From the NCBI GenBank assembly GCA_028277325.1, contig JANQGL010000224.1:1-8734 (forward strand): a stretch of 8,734 nt of DNA, read 5' to 3'. Made by a program: the position numbers and the translations under genes. Positions 1 to 5,444 of the stretch are shown here, piece by piece. Each line of letters starts with the position of its first letter. Position 1 is the stretch's first letter. The notes beneath the pieces are model-generated. The model did no database searches. It worked only from the letters and a program-made list of their open reading frames with translations, and was not told the DNA's origin. Source of the stretch: Magnetospira sp. (GTDB taxonomy: Bacteria > Pseudomonadota > Alphaproteobacteria > Rhodospirillales > Magnetospiraceae).

Positions 1-286
1 GGCGCCGCCCGTCATGGCGCCGCGCCCGCTCGCGGTCGCGGGCGCCGACGCCGTTCGAGGTGTAGACCACGTCGAAGCAGGCCTTGCGCTGGTGGCCGCG
101 CGCGTTCGGCCGGTGCCAGGCGCCCCAGGGGTGGTACTCGGTGCGCCAGGCGTCGGCCGGCTGCGCGACGGCACCGCCCCAGTAGGCCGGGCGGTGCCAG
201 ACCGCCGCCGCGCCGGACAGCAGGTAGACGGCCGAGAACGCCTCCAGCAGGACCAGCAGGTAGACGGCGTAAAGCAGGGCCCGCAT
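1..286 (-). CDS. Predicted membrane-anchored SGNH/GDSL-like protein, N-terminal part
   Basis: Open reading frame starting at the ATG at 286-284 and running off the left edge; 95 complete codons are visible without a stop. The start is 12 nt beyond the folD stop, so it is probably the last or a later gene of the same operon, although no good Shine-Dalgarno is visible. Residues 3-25 are one hydrophobic segment (ALLYAVYLLVLLEAFSAVYL), a signal anchor or uncleaved signal. It is followed by an aromatic-rich stretch and a WGAWHRPN...CFDVVYTSNGVGARDRER pattern (the dots stand for residues omitted). An 'N-x-x-G-x-R-D' turn after a beta strand is typical of the start of SGNH/GDSL hydrolase-like domains in membrane proteins of alphaproteobacteria. 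The catalytic Ser/His lie outside the window, so activity cannot be confirmed. The coding call is fairly safe; the family call is tentative. Confidence 0.55.
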   Translation of the reverse strand, partial: MRALLYAVYLLVLLEAFSAVYLLSGAAAVWHRPAYWGGAVAQPADAWRTEYHPWGAWHRPNARGHQRKACFDVVYTSNGVGARDRERARRHDGRR

Positions 287-298
287 TCGGCCGGACGA

Positions 299-1198
299 TC
301 AGACGTCCGGCGGCGCGACGCCGGCCTGCCGGCAGGCCGCGATCACCGTGTTGCGCAACAGGCAGGCGATGGTCATCGGGCCGACCCCGCCGGGCACCGG
401 GGTGATGGCGCCGGCCACCGGCCGCGCCGCCGCGTAGTCCACGTCGCCGACCAGCCGGGTCTTGCCCGGCCCCTTGTCCGGCGCCGCCACGCGGTTGATG
501 CCGACGTCGATCACCGTCGCCCCCGGCTTGACGAAGTCGGCGCCGATCATATGCGGCCGGCCGACCGCGGCGACCAGGATGTCGGCCCGCCGGCACACCG
601 CCGGCAGGTCGCGGGTCCGCGAATGGGCCACCGTCACCGTGCAGTTCTCGCGCAGCAGCAACTGCGCCATCGGCTTGCCGACGATGTTCGATCGCCCGAC
701 CACCACCGCGTCGAGCCCCGACAGGCCGCCGCCCAGGGTGTCCTTGATCAGCAGCATGCAGCCGGCCGGGGTGCAGGGCACCAGGCTGTCCTGGCCGGTG
801 GCCAGCCGGCCGGCGTTGATCACGTGGAAGCCGTCCACGTCCTTGGCCGGGTCGATGGCGGCCAGCACCGCCGCCGGGTCGATCTGGTCGGGCAGCGGCA
901 ACTGGACCAGGATGCCGTGCACGTCGCGGCGGTCGTTGAGGCCTTCGACCAGGGTCAGGAGATCGCCCTGCGAGATGTCGGCCGGGCGCCGGTATTCCAG
1001 CGACTCCATGCCGACTTCGGCGCATTGGGCCACCTTGTTGCGCACGTAGACCTGGCTTGCCGGGTCGTCGCCGACCAGCACCACGGCCAGCCCCGGCGTC
1101 AGGTCGTGGCGGTCCTTGAGGTCGCCTGCCGCGACCGCGAGACGGCCGCGCAGGGCGGCCGCGAAGGCCTTGCCGTCAATCCGTTTCGCCTCGCCCAT
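299..1198 (-). CDS. folD: FolD: methylenetetrahydrofolate dehydrogenase / methenyltetrahydrofolate cyclohydrolase
   Basis: Cytosolic bifunctional enzyme of one-carbon metabolism: it oxidises 5,10-methylene-THF with NADP+ and hydrolyses the methenyl product to 10-formyl-THF, for purine and formyl-Met-tRNA synthesis. The 299-residue length is normal for the family. Visible family landmarks are Y51-x3-K55 (SQVYVRNK, the catalytic lysine), GILVQLPLP at 95-103 with Q99, DVDGFH at 120-125 with D122, the PCTPAGC loop, the nucleotide-binding VVGRSNIVGKP motif, and PVPGGVGPMT near the C-terminus. K55, Q99 and D122 are the catalytic trio known from E. coli (K54, Q98, D121). The ATG at 1198 is supported by GGGAGGG 5 nt upstream (minus strand, 1204-1210). 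It overlaps the end of the DUF167 gene by 23 nt, which indicates translational coupling in a yggT-yggU-folD operon. Confidence 0.97.
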   Translation of the reverse strand: MGEAKRIDGKAFAAALRGRLAVAAGDLKDRHDLTPGLAVVLVGDDPASQVYVRNKVAQCAEVGMESLEYRRPADISQGDLLTLVEGLNDRRDVHGILVQLPLPDQIDPAAVLAAIDPAKDVDGFHVINAGRLATGQDSLVPCTPAGCMLLIKDTLGGGLSGLDAVVVGRSNIVGKPMAQLLLRENCTVTVAHSRTRDLPAVCRRADILVAAVGRPHMIGADFVKPGATVIDVGINRVAAPDKGPGKTRLVGDVDYAAARPVAGAITPVPGGVGPMTIACLLRNTVIAACRQAGVAPPDV

Positions 1199-1523
1199 CG
1201 AATCCCTCCCGTCTCAGCCAGTCGTCGAGCCGCCGCGCCAATCCGGCCGGGTCGCCGTCGATCCGCAACGTCTTGCGGCGCCCGGTGGCGCCGCCGGCGA
1301 TCGTCAGGTCCGATTTCGGCAGTTTCCAAGCCTTGGCCAGCAGTCTGATCAGGGCCGCGTTGGCCCTGCCGTCCTCCGGCGGCGCGGTCACCGCGACCCG
1401 CAACAGCGGCCGGCCGTCGGTGTCGGGGGCCACGCCGGTGACGGCGTTGCGCGCGGCGCGCGGCGTCAGGCGCAGGCGCACCCGCAGGCCGCCGGCCGGA
1501 TCGGCGCCGTACGGCGGTTCCAC
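1176..1523 (-). CDS. DUF167 family protein (YggU-like)
   Basis: Small 115-residue protein of the DUF167/YggU family; biochemical role unknown. The family core is clear: GGLRVRLRLTPRAARNAVTGV (written as motif residues 11-31), then LLRVAVTAPPEDGRANAALI, and an LLAKAWKLPKSDLTI...GRRKTLRI segment. The 'APPEDGRANAALI' signature is diagnostic. The start is a GTG at 1523, 4 nt after the stop of the yggT-like gene; the next upstream codon in frame that matters is a TGA, so no longer form starting with ATG or GTG is possible. There is no obvious Shine-Dalgarno, consistent with translational coupling. The 3' end overlaps folD by 23 nt. Proximity of YggT and YggU family genes is common in bacteria, which supports the assignment but does not give a function. 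Confidence 0.9.
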   Translation of the reverse strand: MEPPYGADPAGGLRVRLRLTPRAARNAVTGVAPDTDGRPLLRVAVTAPPEDGRANAALIRLLAKAWKLPKSDLTIAGGATGRRKTLRIDGDPAGLARRLDDWLRREGFDGRGETD

Positions 1524-1527
1524 CAGA

Positions 1528-1824
1528 CTAGATCTTGGCCTTCAGATTCAACAGGATTCCCTGGACCAGGAAGACCGCGAGAATGAGCACAAGAGGCGAG
1601 ATGTCGATGCCGCCGAAGTTCGGCAGCCGCCGCCGGATCGGCCGCAGGGCGGGCTCCGTCACCTTGTACAGAAAACCGCCCAAGGAATGGACGAACTGGT
1701 TGCTGGTGTTGACCACGTTGAACGCGACCAGCCAGCTCAGAATGACGCTGGCGATCAGGATGTAGGTATAGATTTGCAGGGCGATCACCGCCACATCGAT
1801 CACCGGAACGAGAAGAATGTCCAT
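1528..1824 (-). CDS. YggT family integral membrane protein
   Basis: 98-residue inner-membrane protein of the YggT family (function poorly known; members are linked to osmotic tolerance and, in relatives, to division or photosystem assembly). Two hydrophobic segments are seen, about residues 10-33 and 77-94. Between them lies the family motif EPALRPIRRRLP (57-68) followed by FGGIDISPLV. The reading frame stays open upstream to 1944, but the ATG at 1824 is chosen because AGGAGG (1835-1840) lies 10 nt before it, the family normally begins just before the first membrane segment, and a candidate promoter lies between the two alternatives. It is the first gene of the minus-strand operon with the DUF167 gene (4-nt gap) and folD. 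Confidence 0.92.
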   Translation of the reverse strand: MDILLVPVIDVAVIALQIYTYILIASVILSWLVAFNVVNTSNQFVHSLGGFLYKVTEPALRPIRRRLPNFGGIDISPLVLILAVFLVQGILLNLKAKI

Positions 1825-1834
1825 CCGCCGGGCT

Positions 1835-1840
1835 CCTCCT
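1835..1840 (-). promoter_or_regulatory. Shine-Dalgarno AGGAGG fixing the yggT start
   Basis: Perfect AGGAGG on the minus strand, 10 nt ahead of the ATG at 1824-1822. It decides against the longer reading frame that stays open to 1944. Confidence 0.8.
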
Positions 1841-1854
1841 GTAGAATTGCGCGC

Positions 1855-1883
1855 AATGTAGCCCCCGGAACCGCCCAAGGCAA
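1855..1883 (-). promoter_or_regulatory. Candidate sigma-70 promoter for yggT-yggU-folD
   Basis: On the minus strand TTGCCT (1883-1878) and TACATT (1860-1855) are separated by exactly 17 nt. Transcription would begin near 1848, giving a leader of about 24 nt that contains the AGGAGG site. A 12-bp perfect palindrome (ATTGCGCGCAAT, 1846-1857) overlaps the -10 box and predicted start site. Match to consensus is moderate (4 of 6 in each box); spacing and position are the main support. Confidence 0.5.
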
Positions 1884-1918
1884 GGCCCGGACGGCGCGTC
1901 GGGACGCATCCGAGAGCC

Positions 1919-1947
1919 TTGACAGGGGCGCAGACCGGCACCATTAT
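1919..1947 (+). promoter_or_regulatory. Sigma-70 promoter of tRNA-Ala
   Basis: A perfect -35 box TTGACA (1919-1924), a 17-nt spacer and a CATTAT -10 box (1942-1947) lie just ahead of the tRNA. The predicted start near 1954 leaves a leader of about 7 nt before the mature 5' end at 1961, as expected for a tRNA gene. It is divergent from the yggT promoter; the -35 boxes are about 35 bp apart. Confidence 0.75.
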
Positions 1948-1960
1948 CCGGCCTCCGAAT

Positions 1961-2036
<76 letters not shown>

Positions 2037-2118
2037 AATCCCGCGGATGGCCCGTGGTCGCCGCGACGCGGTATTCACGGACCGGCCGTCCATGGGGTGG
2101 CGCGGGGCGGTCCCGCCC

Positions 2119-2160
2119 GGTTCCGAGACCCGGGGCGGCGCAACGGCCGGGGCCTTTTTT
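2119..2160 (+). terminator. Possible weak intrinsic terminator after tRNA-Ala
   Basis: A run of six T (2155-2160) directly follows the GC-rich segment GGCCGGGGCC. A stem can be drawn between GGTTCC (2119-2124) and GGGGCC (2149-2154), but it needs two G-T pairs and a 24-nt loop; a competing 5-bp stem CCCGG/CCGGG (2129-2133/2147-2151) also exists. This is the only T-tract of its kind in the 145-nt tRNA-nrnC gap, so termination here is plausible but the hairpin is poor. Confidence 0.35.
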
Positions 2161-2181
2161 CCGAGAGGAGTGACCGGGGGC

Positions 2182-2796
2182 ATGGACATCCGGCTGCACA
2201 CCGGCGACCTTCCCGATGATGTGGCGTTCGGCGACAGCATGGCCGTGGACACCGAGACCATGGGGCTCAATCCGCACCGGGACCGCCTTTGCCTGGTCCA
2301 GCTATCGGCCGGCGACGGGGTGTGCCACCTGGTGCATTTCCCGCCCGGCGATCCCTACGACGCGCCCAATCTCGCGGCCCTGTTGGTCGATCCGACGGTC
2401 ACCAAGATCTTCCATTTCGCGCGGTTCGACATGGCGATCCTCTACGCGGCGCTGGGCGTGCTCTGCCGGCCCGTCTACTGCACCAAGGTGGCCTCCAAGC
2501 TGTGCCGCACCAATTCCGAGCGCCATGGGTTGAAGCACCTTTGCGACAACCTCCTCGGCATCGACGTGTCCAAGGAGGAACAGCAGTCGGATTGGGGCGA
2601 GGCCAGCCTGTCGGACAACCAGCTCGCCTACGCGGCGCAGGACGTGCTCCACCTGCACCGGCTGCGCGACCGGCTCGATCAGCTTCTGACGCGCGAGGGG
2701 CGGTCGGAGATCGCGCGCGGATGTTTCGAGTTCCTGCCGACCCGTGCCCTGCTGGACCTCGGGGGCTGGGACCATCCCGACGTCCTCGAGCACTGA
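2182..2796 (+). CDS. nrnC: NrnC-type 3'-5' exoribonuclease (nano-RNase; often annotated ribonuclease D)
   Basis: 204-residue DEDDy-family 3'-5' exonuclease. All catalytic motifs are visible: Exo I D23-T-E25-T, Exo II HFARFD with D83, and Exo III Y150-x3-D154 (YAAQD). Full RNase D carries a C-terminal HRDC domain and is nearly twice as long; here the protein ends after the catalytic fold. The length and the segments LNPHRDRLCLVQL, PVYCTKVASKLCRT and ERHGLKHL...SDWG match alphaproteobacterial NrnC, which degrades RNA dinucleotides (including pGpG from c-di-GMP turnover) and replaces Orn. ATG 2182 is chosen because family members begin close to 'MxIRLHxGDLP'; AGGAG at 2166-2170 is 11 nt upstream, a slightly long spacing. 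An in-frame GTG at 2170 is less likely. No strong promoter was seen directly upstream, so it may be read from the tRNA promoter. Confidence 0.9.
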   Translation: MDIRLHTGDLPDDVAFGDSMAVDTETMGLNPHRDRLCLVQLSAGDGVCHLVHFPPGDPYDAPNLAALLVDPTVTKIFHFARFDMAILYAALGVLCRPVYCTKVASKLCRTNSERHGLKHLCDNLLGIDVSKEEQQSDWGEASLSDNQLAYAAQDVLHLHRLRDRLDQLLTREGRSEIARGCFEFLPTRALLDLGGWDHPDVLEH

Positions 2797-2804
2797 CGCC
2801 CGCT

Positions 2805-2820
2805 TGGCACGGTTCTTGTA
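2805..2820 (+). promoter_or_regulatory. Near-consensus sigma-54 (-24/-12) site upstream of kdsD
   Basis: TGGCACGGTTCTTGTA fits the sigma-54 pattern TGGCACG-N4-TTGC(A/T) with correct -24/-12 spacing (GG at 2806-2807, 12 nt before the G at 2818). The only departure is T for C in the -12 GC pair, a position that is normally strongly conserved. It overlaps the -35 box of a sigma-70 candidate, so one of the two may be a coincidence. Confidence 0.35.
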
Positions 2821-2844
2821 CAAATTGACGCGGCGCACTACACT
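2816..2844 (+). promoter_or_regulatory. Candidate sigma-70 promoter for the kdsD-lptCAB-rpoN cluster
   Basis: TTGTAC (2816-2821), a 17-nt spacer and TACACT (2839-2844) lie between nrnC and kdsD. The predicted start near 2851 gives a leader of about 48 nt that can form a 6-bp hairpin CGCCGG-ccgttt-CCGGCG (2854-2871). The nrnC stop lies 19 nt before the -35 box, so this is the natural place for the cluster's own promoter. Confidence 0.5.
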
Positions 2845-2898
2845 GCGCGGAGACGCCGGCCGTTTCCGGCGCCGTCACACCTTCGGTTCCAGGTGACC

Positions 2899-3900
2899 AT
2901 GAGCCGTTTCGCATCCGTTGCGCCCGCCCCGGATCCGGCCCGCGAGTCCGCCGACTTGGCGGTGGCCCGGCGCCTGCTCGGCCAGGAGATCGCCGGCCTC
3001 GAGGCGCTGTCCGGATCGCTCGGCGACGGTTTCTCGGAGGCGGTGACGCGGCTCGCCGCGACGACCGGCCGGGTGGTGGTCAGCGGCATGGGCAAGAGCG
3101 GCCATGTGGGCGGCAAGATCGCCGCCACCCTGGCCTCCACCGGCACCCCGGCGCAGTTCGTGCACCCGGCCGAGGCGAGCCACGGCGACCTCGGCATGAT
3201 CGTGCCCGGCGACGCGGTGCTGGCGCTGTCGAACTCCGGCGAAACCCCGGAGCTGGCCGACCTGGTGGCCCACTCCCGGCGCTTCCGGATCACCCTGATC
3301 GCGATCACCGGACGGCACGGCAACTCGCTCGCCGAGGCGGCCGACGTGGCGCTGGTCCTGCCGCCGCTGGAGGAAGCCTGCCCGCTCGGCCTCGCCCCGA
3401 CCACGTCGACCACCGCCATGCTGGCGCTCGGCGACGCCCTGGCGGTCACCCTGCTGCGGCGGCGCGGCTTCTCGGCCGACGAGTTCCGGCAACTGCATCC
3501 GGGCGGCAAGCTGGGGGCGCGCCTGCTGCGGGTGTCCGAGGTGATGCACGGCGGCCGCGAGATGCCGCTGATCGGGTTCGGCGCCGCGATGTCGGACGCG
3601 CTGCTGGAGATGACCGCCAAGCGGTTCGGCTGCCTCGGCATCGTCGACGCCGACGGGCGTCTGGCCGGCATCGTCACCGACGGCGACCTGCGGCGCCACA
3701 TGGGCCCGGACCTGATGGCGTGGCGCGTCGAGGCGGTGATGACCCCGGATCCGGTCACCATCCGGCCGCAGGCCCTGGCCAGCGAGGCGCTGAGCGAGAT
3801 GAACGGACGCAAGATCACCAACCTGTTCGCGGTCGACGACGCGCGGCGCCCGGTCGGCATCCTGCACATTCACGACTGCCTTCGGGCGGGCGTGGCGTGA
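2899..3900 (+). CDS. kdsD: KdsD/KpsF: arabinose-5-phosphate isomerase
   Basis: Cytosolic isomerase converting ribulose-5-phosphate to arabinose-5-phosphate, the first committed sugar for Kdo in LPS core and lipid A synthesis. 333 residues, the usual length. The N-terminal SIS domain (about residues 35-190) carries SGMGKSGHVGGKIAATL with K66, STGTPAQFVHPAEASHGDLG, LSNSGETPEL, and PTTSTTAMLALGDALAV. The segment DEFRQLHPGGKLG with H200 is the family's catalytic-histidine region. Two CBS domains follow (about 210-265 and 275-330; VMHGG and VMTPD starts, each ending in a G-I/L-x-x-x-D stretch). The start could be ATG 2899 or GTG 2893, two codons earlier; neither has a well-spaced Shine-Dalgarno. 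It is followed by lptC after 3 nt, so the two are almost certainly co-transcribed. Confidence 0.95.
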   Translation: MSRFASVAPAPDPARESADLAVARRLLGQEIAGLEALSGSLGDGFSEAVTRLAATTGRVVVSGMGKSGHVGGKIAATLASTGTPAQFVHPAEASHGDLGMIVPGDAVLALSNSGETPELADLVAHSRRFRITLIAITGRHGNSLAEAADVALVLPPLEEACPLGLAPTTSTTAMLALGDALAVTLLRRRGFSADEFRQLHPGGKLGARLLRVSEVMHGGREMPLIGFGAAMSDALLEMTAKRFGCLGIVDADGRLAGIVTDGDLRRHMGPDLMAWRVEAVMTPDPVTIRPQALASEALSEMNGRKITNLFAVDDARRPVGILHIHDCLRAGVA

Positions 3901-3903
3901 GCC

Positions 3904-4608
3904 ATGCACGGCGCGGCCATGACCGAGCAGATCGCCCCGCCCCCGCCCGGTCCGTCGCCGCTGCGCCTCGCCATGCCGGCCGACGCGCGGTCGCGCGCCC
4001 AGCGGCGGCTGACCCGCTATTCGCGCATGGTCCAGGTGCTCAAGGTGCTGCTGCCGGTGATCGCCCTGCTGCTGCTGATCCTGGTCGCGATCTGGCCGCA
4101 CATCCGGCCGCAGGACGAACGGTTCCGGATCGGCATCGCGTCGCTCGGCGACGGCGACGCCGGACAGCTCGGCATGGTCAACCCCCGCTACGTGGGCACC
4201 GACGACGCCGGGCGGCAGTATACGGTGTCGGCCGACCTGGCGCGCAGCGAAACGCCCGACGCGGCCGAGGTGGAACTGGAAATGCCGAAGGCCGACCTCG
4301 TTCTGGAGGACGGCTCGTGGCTGGTCCTGACCGCCAACAGCGGCCTCTACACCCAGGCGACCGAACGGCTCGACCTCTCCGGATCGGTCACCCTGTTTCA
4401 CGATTCGGGCTACGAGTTCCGCACCCCGTCGGTCGACGTCTACCTGGACCAGAACCGCGCGGTCGGGACCCGGCCGGTGGAGGGCCAGGGGCCGTTCGGC
4501 GACCTGGCGGCGGAGGGATTCGAAATCGTCGACCGGGGGCGCACCGTCCTGTTGACCGGCAAGGCGCGCCTGGTGCTCTATCCCGGGCTGGCGGAGGCGG
4601 CACCATGA
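3904..4608 (+). CDS. lptC: LptC: LPS export ABC transporter periplasmic/inner-membrane adaptor
   Basis: 234-residue bitopic inner-membrane protein that takes LPS from LptB2FG and passes it to LptA. A proline-rich, then arginine-rich N-terminus (residues 10-45) is cytoplasmic. One membrane segment is seen at about 46-64 (LKVLLPVIALLLLILVAIW). The rest is a periplasmic beta-jellyroll with the LptC pattern: NPRYVGTDDAGRQYTVSADLA, EMPKADLVLEDGSWLVLTA, SGLYTQATERLDLSGSVTLFHDSGYEF (shown in pieces), and a C-terminal GDLAAEGFEIVDRGRTVLLTGKARLVL. Starts at ATG 3904, 3 nt after kdsD; ATG 3919 (MTEQIA) is an equally plausible start and would remove five residues. Its stop overlaps the lptA start (ATGA), showing tight coupling. 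The kdsC phosphatase that separates kdsD and lptC in enterobacteria is absent. Confidence 0.9.
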   Translation: MHGAAMTEQIAPPPPGPSPLRLAMPADARSRAQRRLTRYSRMVQVLKVLLPVIALLLLILVAIWPHIRPQDERFRIGIASLGDGDAGQLGMVNPRYVGTDDAGRQYTVSADLARSETPDAAEVELEMPKADLVLEDGSWLVLTANSGLYTQATERLDLSGSVTLFHDSGYEFRTPSVDVYLDQNRAVGTRPVEGQGPFGDLAAEGFEIVDRGRTVLLTGKARLVLYPGLAEAAP

Positions 4609-5426
4609 GGGGCCGGATCGCCGGGTCGGCCGTGCTGCTGCTCGCGCTGCTGCTGGCGGCGCCGGCCGCCGCCCAGGCGCTGCGCGGATTCGGCGGCGAC
4701 GGCGACGGCCGGCCGCTGGAGGTGGAGGCGGATCAGGGCATCGAGTGGCGGCAGGACGCCCGGATGTTTATCGCGCGCGGCAACGCGGTGGCGTCGCGCG
4801 GCGACACCAGCGTGCGGGCCGACGTGCTGCGCGCCTTCTACCGGCGGACCGGGGACGGCGCCACGCATATCCACCAGATCAACGCCGAGGGCAATGTCCG
4901 CATCGCGGCGCCCGACGGCACCGCGACCGGCGGACTCGGGGTCTACTACGTGGACCGCGGGGTCATGGTGCTGAGCGGCGGGACCGTGCGCCTGGTCTCC
5001 AAATCCGACACCATCACCGCCGACCGGCAGATCGAGTACTGGGAAACCCGCCGCATGGCGGTGGCGCGCGGCAACGCGACGGCGGTGCGCGGCGATCGCC
5101 GGCTGCGCGCCGACGTGCTGGTCGCCCACCTGCGCGGCGACGCCGACACCGCGCGGGTCGAGCGGGTCGACGCCTACGACAACATCCGCATCGCCACCGA
5201 ACAGGACGACGTCACCGCCGACCGTGGCGTTTACCAGGTGGAAACGGGTATCGTGACACTCTCGGGGACGGTAACATTGACGCGCGGCAAAAGCCGGCTG
5301 ACCGGCTGCGGCGCGACGGTGAACCTTCGGACCGGCGTCAGCCGCATGCGGAGCTGCGCCGACGCCGCCCGGACGGGCCAGGGCCGCGTGCGGGGGGTAT
5401 TGGTGCCCGAGGGCGCCGGGGAATAG
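4605..5426 (+). CDS. lptA: LptA: periplasmic LPS transport protein with duplicated LptA/OstA domain
   Basis: 273-residue periplasmic protein forming the bridge that carries LPS from LptC to the outer-membrane LptD. A signal peptide is clear (RIAGSAVLLLALLLAAPAAAQA, cleavage expected after about residue 25; AQA before the cut). The mature part contains two similar units, about 38-133 and 136-230. Both have (I)xxADxxIE(Y/W)xxxRRM/ARM...ARGNA...RGD...RADVL, then (N)xRIA and a VxLSG...VxL ending, offset by 96-97 residues. A third incomplete unit (230-250) caps the C-terminus and has Cys235 and Cys251. E. coli LptA is about 185 residues with a single such domain. ATG 4605 overlaps the lptC stop, and GGAGG (4593-4597) lies 7 nt ahead. 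The open frame continues far upstream but only as a shadow of kdsD/lptC. Confidence 0.9.
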   Translation: MRGRIAGSAVLLLALLLAAPAAAQALRGFGGDGDGRPLEVEADQGIEWRQDARMFIARGNAVASRGDTSVRADVLRAFYRRTGDGATHIHQINAEGNVRIAAPDGTATGGLGVYYVDRGVMVLSGGTVRLVSKSDTITADRQIEYWETRRMAVARGNATAVRGDRRLRADVLVAHLRGDADTARVERVDAYDNIRIATEQDDVTADRGVYQVETGIVTLSGTVTLTRGKSRLTGCGATVNLRTGVSRMRSCADAARTGQGRVRGVLVPEGAGE

Positions 5427-5444
5427 GGAGCGACCAGGGGCGTG

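Noticed and set aside
12..1025. 337-codon minus-strand frame overlapping folD in another phase
   Set aside because: FolD in the main phase has complete catalytic motifs; this one is Arg/Pro/Gly-rich frame-shifted translation of the same DNA.
14..1348. 444-codon plus-strand open frame opposite folD and DUF167
   Set aside because: Shadow of folD; the composition is low-complexity and the frame crosses the boundaries of two real genes.
1886..1903. Imperfect hairpin CCCGgACG-gcg-CGTCGGG between the divergent promoters
   Set aside because: Short, bulged and GC-only; such matches are expected by chance at this base composition.
1825..1944. Longer yggT start at 1944
   Set aside because: It would add 40 residues with no family similarity, cross the candidate promoter and ignore the AGGAGG directly before ATG 1824.
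2825..2830. TTGACG as a -35 box for kdsD
   Set aside because: No acceptable -10 hexamer lies 16-18 nt downstream; the TACACT that is nearby is only 8 nt away and fits TTGTAC with a 17-nt spacer instead.
2875..4401. 508-codon minus-strand frame opposite kdsD and lptC
   Set aside because: Antisense shadow without family motifs; kdsD and lptC are unambiguous on the other strand.
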